DNA of 64,000 bases. It comes from Bradyrhizobium sp. SZCCT0148. GTDB lineage: Bacteria; Pseudomonadota; Alphaproteobacteria; Rhizobiales; Xanthobacteraceae. Numbering within the stretch: the first letter of the stretch is position 1; the number at the start of each line of letters is the position of its first letter. Positions 16,679 to 26,340 of this stretch are shown here, piece by piece. A program made the translations under genes and the position numbers. Under the pieces are notes generated by a model, which worked only from the letters and a program-made list of their open reading frames with translations, was not told where the DNA came from and searched no databases. Where the stretch lies: positions 124,001 through 188,000 of the forward strand of contig NZ_JAFCKT010000005.1 of NCBI RefSeq assembly GCF_018129985.1, in the 5' to 3' direction.

Positions 16679-18753
16679 AGCGCCCCCGCGAAGGCGAGCA
16701 CGGAGCGCGGCGGCGCCTTGCTGTCGCTGCCGGGCGGAAAGTCGATCGTATTCAGCTTGGCATCCGTCGTGTTCAAGATCTGCTGCCAACCTTTGTATTC
16801 GGTCATTTTGGGCAATTTGAATGCGATCTCTTCGGGGGCGGCGTTCAGTACGATAAAGATTGCGGCCCCGCCCGGTTCCGCCGGCCCCACCACGTAGGAG
16901 AGGAATCTCCCTTCCGGGAATTTCCAGTCGTTCTCCGTCATCTCGTCGCCCGCAGGTGTGAGCCACAATGCGCCGTAGGACACGCCGTCGGCCGGACGGC
17001 CGTCGAGCCAGCGATGGCTGCGAAGCTGCGAGAAACGGCGGCGGATGTCGGCGAGATGGCTGACGAAATCGACCATGTCGTCGCCCTCCTTGCCGAGATT
17101 GTCCCAGCCGACCCAGCCGATCTCGTTGTCCTGGCAATAGGCGTTGTTGTTGCCTGACTGCGAGTTACCGACTTCGTCGCCGGCGAGGATCAGCGGAACA
17201 CCCTGCGCCAGCATCAGACAGGCCAGCACGTTCTTGCGAAGCTGGCGGCGCAGGCTGAGGATCTTCGGATCGTCGGTCGGGCCCTCGACGCCGCAATTGT
17301 TGCTGTGGTTGTCGTTGGAGCCGTCGCGGTTGTCCTCGCCGTTGGCCGCGTTGTGCTTCTCGTTGTAGCTGAACAGGTCGGCGAGCGTGAAGCCGTCGTG
17401 GACGGTGATGTGGTTGATGCTGGCGCGCGGCCGCCGGCCATCGTGGTTGAACAGGTCGGAGGACGCCGTCATCCGGCTGGAGATGTCGCCGATCAGGCTG
17501 CCTTCGCCGCTCCAGTAGCGACGCATGGCGCTGCGATAGCGATCGTTCCACTCCGACCATTGCGAGGGGAATGCGCCGACCTGGTAACCGCCGAGGCCGA
17601 GGTCCCACGGCTCGGCGACAAGCTTGACTGTCGCCAGCACTGGATCCTGCCGGATCGCGGTCAGGAACGAGCTGCCGCGATCATAACCGTTCGGTCCGCG
17701 CGCGAGCGTTGTGGCGAGGTCGAAGCGGAAGCCGTCGACGTGGCAGACCTCGACCCAGTACCGCAAGGAATCCATCACCATCTGCAGCACGCGCGGATGG
17801 GTGAGGTTCACCGACGAGCCGCAGCCGGTGAAGTCGTCGTAATAGCGCGGGTTCTCGCGATTGAGCCAGTAGTAGGATGCGTTATCGATGCCGCGGTAGC
17901 ACAGCGTCGGGCCAAGATGGTTGCCTTCGGCGGTGTGGTTGTAGACGACGTCGAGCATCACCTCGATGCCTGCATCGTGCAGCCGCGCCACTGTGGTTCG
18001 GAAGGAGTCGAGCGCGTTGTCCTGGGCGTAGCGCGCCTCGGGCGCGAAGAAAGAGAGCGTGTTGTAGCCCCAGTAATTGGCGAGCTTCTTCTCAACCAGG
18101 ATGCGGTCGTCGACAAAGCTGTGCACCGGCAGCAGCTCGACCGTGGTGACGCCGAGCTTCTTCAGGTGCTCGATCATCGCCGGCGAGGACAGCCCGCCAT
18201 AGGTACCGCGCAGGTTCGGCGGCACGTCGTCGCGCTTCTGGGTCAGACCCTTGACGTGCGCCTCGTAGATGACGGTGTCTTCCCAAGGGATGTTGGGGCG
18301 GATCTCGCGGCGGCCCCAGTTGAAGGTCTCGTCGACCACGACGCCCTTGGGCATGCCGCGGGCATTGTCGCGGCGGTCGAACGACAGATCCTCGCGCGGG
18401 CTCCCGGTGCGGTAGGCAAAATGCGCATCGCTCCAGACCAGCCGCCCGGCGAGACGCTTGGCATAGGGATCGAGCAGCAGCTTGTTGGCGTTGAACCGGT
18501 GGCCGTGTTCGGGCTCGTAAGGGCCGTGCACGCGGTAGCCGTAGAGCTGGCCGGGCGAGACGTCGTTGAGGTAGCCGTGCCAGACGTCCTCGGTGCGCTC
18601 CGGAAGTTCGACGCGCTCGAGCTCGCGGCGGCCCTGGCTGTCGAACAGGCATAGCTCGACTTTCCGCGCATTGGCCGAGAACAGCGCGAAATTGGTGCCG
18701 CGTCCGTCCCAGCTTGCGCCGAGACGTGCAGGCGATCCGGCAGTCAGGCGCAT
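16675..18753 (-). CDS. glgX: Glycogen debranching enzyme GlgX/TreX
   Basis: This isoamylase-type GH13 enzyme removes alpha-1,6 branches from glycogen, providing linear maltodextrins. The 692-residue protein has an N-terminal CBM48-like module (GRGTNFALFSANARKVELCLF), nucleophile FRFDLATTLA (Asp about 345), acid/base KLVAEPWDLG (Glu about 381) and ITVHDGFTLADLFSYN. Its place directly upstream of treZ-treY suggests the TreX role, feeding maltodextrin into trehalose synthesis. It starts three bases after the glgB stop and overlaps treZ by four bases. Whether to call it glgX or treX is a naming matter; the family is clear. Confidence 0.96.
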   Translation of the reverse strand: MRLTAGSPARLGASWDGRGTNFALFSANARKVELCLFDSQGRRELERVELPERTEDVWHGYLNDVSPGQLYGYRVHGPYEPEHGHRFNANKLLLDPYAKRLAGRLVWSDAHFAYRTGSPREDLSFDRRDNARGMPKGVVVDETFNWGRREIRPNIPWEDTVIYEAHVKGLTQKRDDVPPNLRGTYGGLSSPAMIEHLKKLGVTTVELLPVHSFVDDRILVEKKLANYWGYNTLSFFAPEARYAQDNALDSFRTTVARLHDAGIEVMLDVVYNHTAEGNHLGPTLCYRGIDNASYYWLNRENPRYYDDFTGCGSSVNLTHPRVLQMVMDSLRYWVEVCHVDGFRFDLATTLARGPNGYDRGSSFLTAIRQDPVLATVKLVAEPWDLGLGGYQVGAFPSQWSEWNDRYRSAMRRYWSGEGSLIGDISSRMTASSDLFNHDGRRPRASINHITVHDGFTLADLFSYNEKHNAANGEDNRDGSNDNHSNNCGVEGPTDDPKILSLRRQLRKNVLACLMLAQGVPLILAGDEVGNSQSGNNNAYCQDNEIGWVGWDNLGKEGDDMVDFVSHLADIRRRFSQLRSHRWLDGRPADGVSYGALWLTPAGDEMTENDWKFPEGRFLSYVVGPAEPGGAAIFIVLNAAPEEIAFKLPKMTEYKGWQQILNTTDAKLNTIDFPPGSDSKAPPRSVLAFAGAL

Positions 18754-18756
18754 GTC

Positions 18757-20895
18757 TCAGCTTTCCGGAACGAGGAAGATCGCGGCGAGCGGCGGAATGG
18801 TGAGACGAAGCTCGCCGTCGGCGGCCTGGACTTCGCCGATATTGCCGACATTCGTGCCGCCGTAATGGGCGGAGTCCGAATTGAACACCTCCTTCCACTT
18901 ACCGGCAAAGGGTGCGCGCACGCGATAGTCGTGATAGACGTTGGGTGAGAAGTTGACGATCACCAGACAACGCGAACGGTCGTCGAAGCCCTTGCGCAAC
19001 CAGGCGAACACGTTGCGGTTGGCATCGTCGGCGATCACCCATTCGAAGCCGGCCTGGTCACAGTCCATCTGGTGCAGCGCCGGCACCGCGCGATAGACCC
19101 GGTTGAGGTCGCGGATCAGCGACTGGATGCCGGAATGGGGTTTGTATTCGAGCAGGTGCCAGTCGAGCGACTGGTCGTGATTCCATTCGCGGCTCTGGGC
19201 GATTTCCGCGCCCATGAACAGCAGCTTCTTGCCGGGATGGGCGAACATGAAACTGTAATAGGCGCGCAAATTAGCAAAGCGCTGCCACTCGTCGCCGGGC
19301 ATGCGGCCGAGGATCGAGCGCTTGCCGTGCACGACCTCGTCGTGTGAGAGCGGCAAGATGAAGTTTTCCGAAAAGGCGTAGTGCAGGCCGAACAGGATGT
19401 CGCCGTGGTGGTGCTTGCGATGGATCGGGTCCTTGCTGATGTAGTTCAGCGTGTCGTGCATCCAGCCCATGTTCCACTTGTAGCCGAAGCCGAGCCCGCC
19501 AAATTCGACCGGGCGGGAGACCTGCGGCCAGGCGGTGGACTCCTCGGCTGCCGTGGTCGCCTGCGGGAAGCGTGCGAAGACCTCGGTGTTGAAGCGGCGC
19601 AGGAAGTTGATCGCCTCGATGTTTTCGCGGCCGCCATACTGGTTCGGAATCCAGGCGCCGGGCGGCCGGCTATAGTCGAGATAGAGCATGGATGCGACGG
19701 CATCGACGCGCAGGCCGTCGATGGCATAGCGCTCCATCCAGAACAGCGCGTTCGACACCAGGAAGTTCGTCACTTCGGTGCGGCCGTAATTGTAGATCAA
19801 GGTGCCCCAGTCGAGATGGCGGCCCTGCAGCGGGTTGGCGTGCTCGTAGAGGGCGGTGCCGTCGAAGCTGCCGAGGCCGTGCGGATCGTCGGGGAAGTGA
19901 CCGGGCACCCAGTCGAGCAGTACGCCGACACCCTCGCGGTGACAGGCATCGACGAGGGCGGAAAAATCCTCCGGCGTGCCGAAGCGGCTGGTCGGGGCAT
20001 AGAGGCCGGTCGGCTGATAGCCCCAGGATCCGTCGAAGGGATGCTCGCTCACGGGCAGGAATTCGAGATGGGTAAAGCCCATGTCACGGGCATAGGCCGG
20101 CAACTGCTCGGCCAACTCGCGATAGGTCAGCCATTCATCGCCGTTCTTCCGACGCCACGAGCCGAGATGGACCTCGTAGATCGACATCGGCGCAGACAGC
20201 GCGTTGATGCCGTCCGGCGACGGACGCGGTCGCGGCAAATGCGCTTCGTCGAACACGATGGAGGCCGTCTTCGGACGGACCTCGCTCGCAAATGCCATCG
20301 GATCGGATTTGAGCGGCAGCAGATGACCGTGCGGGCCGATGATTTCGAACTTGTAGTGGTCGCCGGCCTTGGCATGCGGAACGAACAATTCCCAATAGCC
20401 GGCGCCGCGCACCCGCATCGGATGGCGCCGCCCGTCCCAGAAATTGAAATCTCCGACCACGGACACGCGCCGCGCGTTCGGCGCCAACACCACGAAGCCG
20501 ATGCCATCCACGCCTTCGAGCCGCATGGGATGCGCCCCGAGCTTGTCGTAGAGGCGCTGATCGGTGCCTTCGCCCAACAGATACAGGTCGAAATCGGTCA
20601 GGATCGGCGGAAACCGGTAGGCATCCTCGAACTCGACGACATTGCCCGCGAATTTCGCGCGCAATTGATAGTGCTTCGAGCCATTGGGCAGGGCTCCGAT
20701 GAAAAGCCCTGCATCATGCACGCGGTCGAGCGGCGCGACTTCGCCATGCTCGCCGACCGCCTCGACATTCGAGGCCTCGGGAAGAAAGGCACGCACCACG
20801 CTTTTATCGCCCTCGGGATGCAGCCCGAGATAGTGGAAGGGGTCGGAGTGGCGGCCCTCGATGATCGCATAGGCCTCGGCAGGTAGTTTAGGCAT
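18757..20895 (-). CDS. glgB: 1,4-alpha-glucan branching enzyme
   Basis: GlgB makes alpha-1,6 branches in alpha-glucan. The 712-residue protein has the two N-terminal sandwich modules (DPFHYLGLHPEG; GIGFVVLAPNARRVSVVGDF) and a GH13 catalytic domain with LRVDAVASMLYLDYSR (Asp about 398), TAAEESTAWPQVSRP (Glu about 451) and LPLSHDEVVHGKRSIL. Length is normal. The start ATG at 20895 lies inside the treS coding end, an 8-base overlap. Next to treS-maltokinase and glgE it serves the GlgE route, branching glucan built from maltose-1-phosphate. No glgC or glgA is present in the window. Confidence 0.97.
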   Translation of the reverse strand: MPKLPAEAYAIIEGRHSDPFHYLGLHPEGDKSVVRAFLPEASNVEAVGEHGEVAPLDRVHDAGLFIGALPNGSKHYQLRAKFAGNVVEFEDAYRFPPILTDFDLYLLGEGTDQRLYDKLGAHPMRLEGVDGIGFVVLAPNARRVSVVGDFNFWDGRRHPMRVRGAGYWELFVPHAKAGDHYKFEIIGPHGHLLPLKSDPMAFASEVRPKTASIVFDEAHLPRPRPSPDGINALSAPMSIYEVHLGSWRRKNGDEWLTYRELAEQLPAYARDMGFTHLEFLPVSEHPFDGSWGYQPTGLYAPTSRFGTPEDFSALVDACHREGVGVLLDWVPGHFPDDPHGLGSFDGTALYEHANPLQGRHLDWGTLIYNYGRTEVTNFLVSNALFWMERYAIDGLRVDAVASMLYLDYSRPPGAWIPNQYGGRENIEAINFLRRFNTEVFARFPQATTAAEESTAWPQVSRPVEFGGLGFGYKWNMGWMHDTLNYISKDPIHRKHHHGDILFGLHYAFSENFILPLSHDEVVHGKRSILGRMPGDEWQRFANLRAYYSFMFAHPGKKLLFMGAEIAQSREWNHDQSLDWHLLEYKPHSGIQSLIRDLNRVYRAVPALHQMDCDQAGFEWVIADDANRNVFAWLRKGFDDRSRCLVIVNFSPNVYHDYRVRAPFAGKWKEVFNSDSAHYGGTNVGNIGEVQAADGELRLTIPPLAAIFLVPES

Positions 20896-23800
20896 GGGCT
20901 TCGCTCCCGGTGCTGGACAGAATGCGAAGCAGTCCGGTCAGCGGCGCATGGAGCCCCTCGGGCCGGTTGGACAGCTCGTACTCTACTTCATTGAACGCGT
21001 GATCAAGCAGGAAGAACCTTAACAGGCCTTCCGCGGATTTCCGATCCTCCGGCCACAGCCGTCGGTCGGTCATGGCTTCGCGATAGGCGGACAGGAAGGT
21101 CGCGGCGGCCCGCTCGCGCCATTCGTCGAGCGCGGCTGTGATCCGGCCCTGCTCGTCGGAGGCACCCGTGAGCGCGCGGCTCAGTGCCGCGTTGACCGAA
21201 AGGTCGATCGAGCGGATCAAGCCGGCGACGTCGCGCGCGGCAGGCAGCTTCCGCCGCTTGTCGGCCAGCGGCAGGCGCGGATCGCCGTCGAAGTCGATGA
21301 TGAAGATATCATCCTTCACGATTAGAGTCTGCCCGAGGCGGAAGTCGCCATGATGACGGATGTTCAGCCCGCCGATCCCCGAAGGCAATAGCGCATCCAG
21401 GTGGTCGGGCAGGGATGCGCGTGCGGCGGCGAGCTGCTCGATCAGCGGCCGGTCGGCTTCCCGCAGGTCGGCGCGGCCGTCGGCCAGTCTTTCGAAAACC
21501 CGCTCGGCCCGCGCCTTTAGGTCGGACACAAGTCGCTTCACGTGCGCAGGGCCGATCGGCTCGGGGGCGAGATCGTCCGGCTTTGCCGCCGCCAGGGCAA
21601 CATGCAGCTCGCCGAGCCGGCGGCCGATCTGCGCGAGGAAGTGCAGGTAAGGCGCTTGCTCCTGGGTCTCGCGGGGCGCTTCGCCTGCCGACAGCACGCG
21701 CTGCTCGTCGATATAGCGATCGAGATAGCCCGTGGTCACGGCCCAGCCGTCGCCCTGGTTCTCGACATAGGCATGCATCACGCCGAGCGCGCTGCGCTGG
21801 TCGCCCTCGACCAGCTCGACGCTGCCGAGCAGCGCTGGCGTATTCGCAAAGCGCGCGACCTCGGTAAGATAGTTGCCGATCTCGATCTCGGGATTGATGC
21901 CGCTTTCGAGCTGCCGATAGATCTTGGCCACGTACTGGTTGTCGACCAGCGCGGTGCTGTTCGCTTGCTCGATCGCGCGGATGCGTTCGGGCTCCTTGAT
22001 GGTGTAATCGGCGAAGCGGCTGGTTGCCTTGAACTCAAGCCGCATATTGTTCTCATCCACCACCAGGTTCTGCGACAGGTTGCGGAGGAACAGGCCGATG
22101 AAGATCTGGTCGGTGGCGACGTCGAGCAGCGTGCCTTCGCGCGCGCCCTGGCGCACGGCGGCCAGCGCCCTCGGATTGAAGCGCTCGCGGTCGAAGCGTA
22201 CCCACTCGATCTGCATCGGCAGGACGTAGCGCGACGAGGCGTCCTGCTCTGTTGCCTGGAAGAATGCGATCCAGGGCCTGTTGTCGCCGATGTCGCAGAA
22301 TGGAACCGCCGAGGTCAGCGTGGTCTTGATGTGCTTCGGATTGTGCTCGGGATACCACCGCGTACGCGACAGGAATCCCGGCAGCACGTCGCGTTCGAAC
22401 ACGCCGCGTTCGCGGGCGAGCGACACCCAGTTGGAATTCACAGGCACCACCAGAGTCTCGAACTCCGGCACCGCGCGCGGCGTCACCGGCTCGGACTTGT
22501 CGCGCTCTTGAAGCTGGAACCAGTAGAAGCCGTAGGGCCCCAGCGTGATCATGTAGGGCAATTCGCCGATCGCGGGGAAGCGGGTGCGGCCGAGCATCTC
22601 CTGGGGAATGCGGTCCTTCCAGGGTGACAGGTCGAGCTCGGTGGCCTGCGCTGCGCGCGACAAATTGGCGACGCACAGGATCACCTCGTCACGATATTGC
22701 CGGACATAGGCGAGCACGGCGCGGTTGGCCGGGCGGATGAAGGTCATGGTGCCGCGGCCGAAAGCGAGCGTCGACTTGCGCACCGAGATCAGCCGCTTGG
22801 TGGCGCTGAGCAACGAGGACAGGCTGCGCGACTGCGCCTCGACGTTCACCGACTCGTAGCCGTAGACCGGGTCCATGATCAGCGGCGCGTAAAGTCGCGC
22901 CGGGTCGCAGCGCGAGAAGCCGCCATTGCGGTCCGGGCTCCATTGCATCGGCGTACGCACGCCGTTGCGGTCGCCGAGATAGATGTTGTCGCCCATCCCG
23001 ATCTCGTCGCCGTAATAGATGATCGGCGTACCGGGAAAGGACAGCAGCAGCGAGTTCATCAGTTCGATCTTGCGCCGGTCGTTGTCCATCAGCGGCGCAA
23101 GGCGCCGGCGGATGCCGACATTGATGCGGGCGCGAGGGTCGTTGGCGTAAGTGGTCCAGAGATAGTCGCGCTCGACGTCGGTGACCATTTCCAGCGTCAG
23201 CTCGTCATGGTTGCGCAGGAACAGCGCCCATTGGCAGCTTGCGGGAATGTCGGGCGTCTGGCGCAGAATGTCGGTGATCGGGAAGCGGTCCTCCTGCGCG
23301 ATCGCCATGTAGATGCGCGGCATCAGCGGGAAGTGGTAGGCCATGTGGCATTCGTCGCCACGGCCGAAATATTCCTGCACGTCCTCTGGCCATTGATTGG
23401 CTTCGGCCAGCAGCAGCTTGCCCTTGGAGTAGGAATCCAGCTCCTGACGCAGTCGCTTGATGATCGCGTGCGTCTCCGGGAGGTTCTCGTTGTTGGTGCC
23501 GTCGCGTTCGCAGAGATACGGGATGGCATCGAGCCGGAAGCCGTCGACGCCGGCGTCCAGCCAGCGCTTCATCACCTGGATCAGCGCGCTGACCACGCGG
23601 GGATTGTCGAAATTGAGGTCCGGCTGGTGCGAGAAGAAGCGGTGCCAGTAGAACGCGCCGGCCTCATGATCCCAGGTCCAGTTCGACTTTTCCGTGTCGG
23701 TGAAAATGATCCGCGTGCCCTGGTATTTCTGGTCGGTGTCGCTCCAGACATACCAGTTACGGGCGCTCGAGCCTGCGGGGCTGCGACGCGCGCGCTTGAA

Positions 23801-24181
23801 CCAGTTGTGCTGGTCCGAGGTGTGATTGACGACGAGCTCGGTAATGACGCGCAGTCCGCGCTTCTGCGCTTCCTGGATGAAGCGCTTGAAATCCTTCATG
23901 GTCCCGAAATCGGGATTGACGGAGCCGTAGTCGGCGATGTCGTAGCCGTCGTCGCGGCCGGGCGAGGGGTAGAACGGCAACAGCCAAAGCGCGGTGACGC
24001 CGAGCTCCTGCAGATAGGGCAGTTTCTCGGTCAGGCCGGCGAAATCGCCTATGCCGTCATTGTTGCTGTCGGCAAATGCCTTGACGTGGAGCTGATAGAT
24101 AATGGCGTCCTTGTACCAGAGCTCGTCCACGATCTCGGCAGCCTCGGCTTTATTGGTGTCGACGGAAGACAGAACATTCAT
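20888..24181 (-). CDS. treS: Trehalose synthase / maltokinase fusion protein
   Basis: The N-terminal part (about residues 15-560) is trehalose synthase, interconverting trehalose and maltose: VDGFRLDAIPYL with Asp about 218, LLAEANQWPED with Glu about 260 and LRNHDELTLEMV. The C-terminal part (about 590-1097) is a maltokinase-like domain that makes maltose-1-phosphate, with the kinase loop RHHGDFRLGQT and metal motif IDFDGDP. The loop has Arg where many maltokinases have a second His. At 1097 residues it covers both steps in one polypeptide. The start at 24181 has AAAGG eight bases upstream; the frame extends to 24262 within glgE. It begins 11 bases after glgE. Confidence 0.96.
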   Translation of the reverse strand: MNVLSSVDTNKAEAAEIVDELWYKDAIIYQLHVKAFADSNNDGIGDFAGLTEKLPYLQELGVTALWLLPFYPSPGRDDGYDIADYGSVNPDFGTMKDFKRFIQEAQKRGLRVITELVVNHTSDQHNWFKRARRSPAGSSARNWYVWSDTDQKYQGTRIIFTDTEKSNWTWDHEAGAFYWHRFFSHQPDLNFDNPRVVSALIQVMKRWLDAGVDGFRLDAIPYLCERDGTNNENLPETHAIIKRLRQELDSYSKGKLLLAEANQWPEDVQEYFGRGDECHMAYHFPLMPRIYMAIAQEDRFPITDILRQTPDIPASCQWALFLRNHDELTLEMVTDVERDYLWTTYANDPRARINVGIRRRLAPLMDNDRRKIELMNSLLLSFPGTPIIYYGDEIGMGDNIYLGDRNGVRTPMQWSPDRNGGFSRCDPARLYAPLIMDPVYGYESVNVEAQSRSLSSLLSATKRLISVRKSTLAFGRGTMTFIRPANRAVLAYVRQYRDEVILCVANLSRAAQATELDLSPWKDRIPQEMLGRTRFPAIGELPYMITLGPYGFYWFQLQERDKSEPVTPRAVPEFETLVVPVNSNWVSLARERGVFERDVLPGFLSRTRWYPEHNPKHIKTTLTSAVPFCDIGDNRPWIAFFQATEQDASSRYVLPMQIEWVRFDRERFNPRALAAVRQGAREGTLLDVATDQIFIGLFLRNLSQNLVVDENNMRLEFKATSRFADYTIKEPERIRAIEQANSTALVDNQYVAKIYRQLESGINPEIEIGNYLTEVARFANTPALLGSVELVEGDQRSALGVMHAYVENQGDGWAVTTGYLDRYIDEQRVLSAGEAPRETQEQAPYLHFLAQIGRRLGELHVALAAAKPDDLAPEPIGPAHVKRLVSDLKARAERVFERLADGRADLREADRPLIEQLAAARASLPDHLDALLPSGIGGLNIRHHGDFRLGQTLIVKDDIFIIDFDGDPRLPLADKRRKLPAARDVAGLIRSIDLSVNAALSRALTGASDEQGRITAALDEWRERAAATFLSAYREAMTDRRLWPEDRKSAEGLLRFFLLDHAFNEVEYELSNRPEGLHAPLTGLLRILSSTGSEAHA

Positions 24182-24192
24182 GGCGTGAACCT

Positions 24193-26139
24193 TTACGCCA
24201 GGCAGCGGAACAAGAGCGCGGGATCGCGGTCGGGATCGATACGCAACCTGATCCCGCCCCATTCGATGCGGGACTGTTCGCCGGTGACAAGATTTTCGAG
24301 TGTGGTGACATGGTGTCGCTGACCGCTGGCGGCAACACTGACCTCTCCAAGCGGCAGCCAGACTTCGCGCACATGGCGCGACAGGGCGATCGCGATCACG
24401 ACGGTGTTGGCGGGATCGGCAGCATCCTTGACGAAGGCGATCGTCTCGTCGTCCTCGATGCCGATGAAGCGCAAGTTCGCCGTCTGCTGGAGTGCGGCAT
24501 TGTCGTTGCGGATGCGGTTAAGCACGGCGATGTAGGACTTGATGTTGCCGGGCCGGTCCCAGTTGCGTTGCCGGATCTGGTACTTCTCGGAATCCAGATA
24601 TTCCTCGCGGCCGGGGATCGCCTCGTGTTCCAGCAGCTCGAACCCGCTATAGAGACCGTAACTGCCCGACAACGTCGCCGCCAGCGCAACGCGCGACTTG
24701 AAGGCCCAGGCTTCGCCGCCCTGGAGATGATAGGGCAGCAGGTCGGGCGTGTTGACGAACAGGTTGGGGCGATAGAAGTCGCGCTCGGGATAGCGCGTCA
24801 GCTCGCCAAGATACTGCTCCAGCTCCCATTTCGTCGTGCGCCACGGGAAATAGGTGAACGACTGTGCGAAGCCGAGCTTGGCGAGGCCCTTCATCAGTTT
24901 CGGCCGGGCAAACGTCTTCGAGAACAGGATCACCTCGGGATGCCGGCGGCGGATGTCGCGGATCAGCCAGTCCCAGAACGGGAAGGGGGCGGTGTCGTGA
25001 TTGTCGATGGCGAAGATGGTGACACCATGGTCGATCCAGAACAGCATGGCGTCGCGAAACGCATTCCACAGTCCAGCCCGATCGACCGATGCGAAATCGG
25101 GAATCACGATATCCGAATAAGGGCCATCGCCCGCCCGCACCGAGCGGTCCGGTCGCCATTTGAACCATTCCGGATGCTGCGTCAGCCAGGGATGGTCAGG
25201 CGAGCACTGCACGGCGAAGTCGAGCGCGAGTTCGAGGCCATACTCGAGACAGGTTGCGACCAGCGCGCGGAAGTCCTCGATGGTGCCGAGCTCGGGATGC
25301 AGCGCATCGTGGCCGCCCTCGGCGGAGCCGATCGCGTAGGGCGAGCCGGGATCGCCTTCAGTCGCTACCGGCGCATTGTTGCGGCCTTTGCGACGCGTGC
25401 GGCCGATCGGGTGGATCGGCGTAAGATAGAGGACGTCGACACCCATCGCGGCGATATCAGGCACGCGCGCGATGCAGTCGCGCAGCGTGCCGTGCTGGCC
25501 TGTGACCGGGCTCTGGCTGCGCGGCATCATCTGGTACCAGGCGCCGAAGCGCGCCTTGTCGCGGTCGACGGTCAGCGGAAAGGGCTGCGAGCGGGTCAGG
25601 TCGGGCCGGGACTGGCTCTCAGCCATGGCATTGCCGAGCTCGGCCGCAAGCAGCGGGGCGACATCGCCAGTCTGAAGATAATCCTCGCACTGCCTGACAA
25701 TGACGGTCGCGGCGTCCTGTCGCGCGCCGTGCGCCTTGGTCAGGAGTCCGGCCCCCTCGATGGCATCCAGGCTGACATCAGCTCCCATGCGCTGCTTGCG
25801 CGCGACCCCGTGCGACCAGGTTGCGAATTCGTCGGTCCAGGCCTCGATCGCATAAAAATACTGGCCGGGCTCGACCGGCGTGAATGCGGCGGACCAGCGG
25901 TCATTGCCGTGATGGATCATCGGCTCGCTCCGCCATTCCCGGTTCTGCTCCTGTCGCCAGATCAGCGCGGCTCCGACAACGGCGTCGCCGTCGCGATAGA
26001 TATCCGCCCAAACCTCGACCCGTTCGCCCGCGATCCGTTTCACCGCGAAGCGGCCGCCATCGATCAGGGGATAGATGTCTTCGATGAGGAAAGCGCTGCC
26101 GGCAGCGGCGCTCTCGACAGTTTGAATTGTCTTGTTCAC
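24193..26139 (-). CDS. glgE: GlgE-type alpha-1,4-glucan:maltose-1-phosphate maltosyltransferase homologue with altered active site
   Basis: GlgE adds maltose from maltose-1-phosphate to alpha-1,4-glucan. The 648-residue protein has the maltosyltransferase N-terminal module (IEDIYPLIDGGRFAVKR; EVWADIYRDGD), then a GH13 barrel with VDVLYLTPIHPIGRTRRKG, HHGNDRWSAAF and EEYLDSEKYQIR. The nucleophile-like Asp is at about 379 (FAIDNHDTA). At about 408, where characterised GlgE has its acid/base Glu (LAEAF), this protein has Lys in FSKTFARP. The spacing of 29 residues is the same as in Streptomyces GlgE. Catalytic competence is therefore uncertain. I prefer the GTG at 26139; an ATG at 26205 is possible. 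First gene of the operon. Confidence 0.85.
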   Translation of the reverse strand: MNKTIQTVESAAAGSAFLIEDIYPLIDGGRFAVKRIAGERVEVWADIYRDGDAVVGAALIWRQEQNREWRSEPMIHHGNDRWSAAFTPVEPGQYFYAIEAWTDEFATWSHGVARKQRMGADVSLDAIEGAGLLTKAHGARQDAATVIVRQCEDYLQTGDVAPLLAAELGNAMAESQSRPDLTRSQPFPLTVDRDKARFGAWYQMMPRSQSPVTGQHGTLRDCIARVPDIAAMGVDVLYLTPIHPIGRTRRKGRNNAPVATEGDPGSPYAIGSAEGGHDALHPELGTIEDFRALVATCLEYGLELALDFAVQCSPDHPWLTQHPEWFKWRPDRSVRAGDGPYSDIVIPDFASVDRAGLWNAFRDAMLFWIDHGVTIFAIDNHDTAPFPFWDWLIRDIRRRHPEVILFSKTFARPKLMKGLAKLGFAQSFTYFPWRTTKWELEQYLGELTRYPERDFYRPNLFVNTPDLLPYHLQGGEAWAFKSRVALAATLSGSYGLYSGFELLEHEAIPGREEYLDSEKYQIRQRNWDRPGNIKSYIAVLNRIRNDNAALQQTANLRFIGIEDDETIAFVKDAADPANTVVIAIALSRHVREVWLPLGEVSVAASGQRHHVTTLENLVTGEQSRIEWGGIRLRIDPDRDPALLFRCLA

Positions 26140-26340
26140 GGTGATGCCATTGACAAGAAAGCAGGAGCCCGTTTCCCTTGCCGGGAACCACGCTTGGTAC
26201 CACAATAGAAAGCCGCTTGTGTGTCATTGGTTCCCAAGGGAACGGCAGGCGCGGCTCGCGACTTAACCCCGACTAAGCTCTTCCGCGACCTCTAGAATCG
26301 ATGCCCCCGGCCAGACAATGGCTTGCAAGCTGCGTGCCGA
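26140..26340. promoter_or_regulatory. Divergent control region between glgE operon and malQ
   Basis: The 201-base gap holds two similar dyads: TTCCC-5-GGGAA (26173-26187) and GTTCCC-AA-GGGAAC (26230-26243), with centres about 57 bases apart. On the minus strand GGAAC (26234-26230) followed after 17 bases by CTTT (26212-26209) is a one-mismatch general-stress promoter candidate for the glgE operon. It would leave a leader of about 60 bases before GTG 26139. The dyads may instead be operators. No ORF is supported here. Confidence 0.35.
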
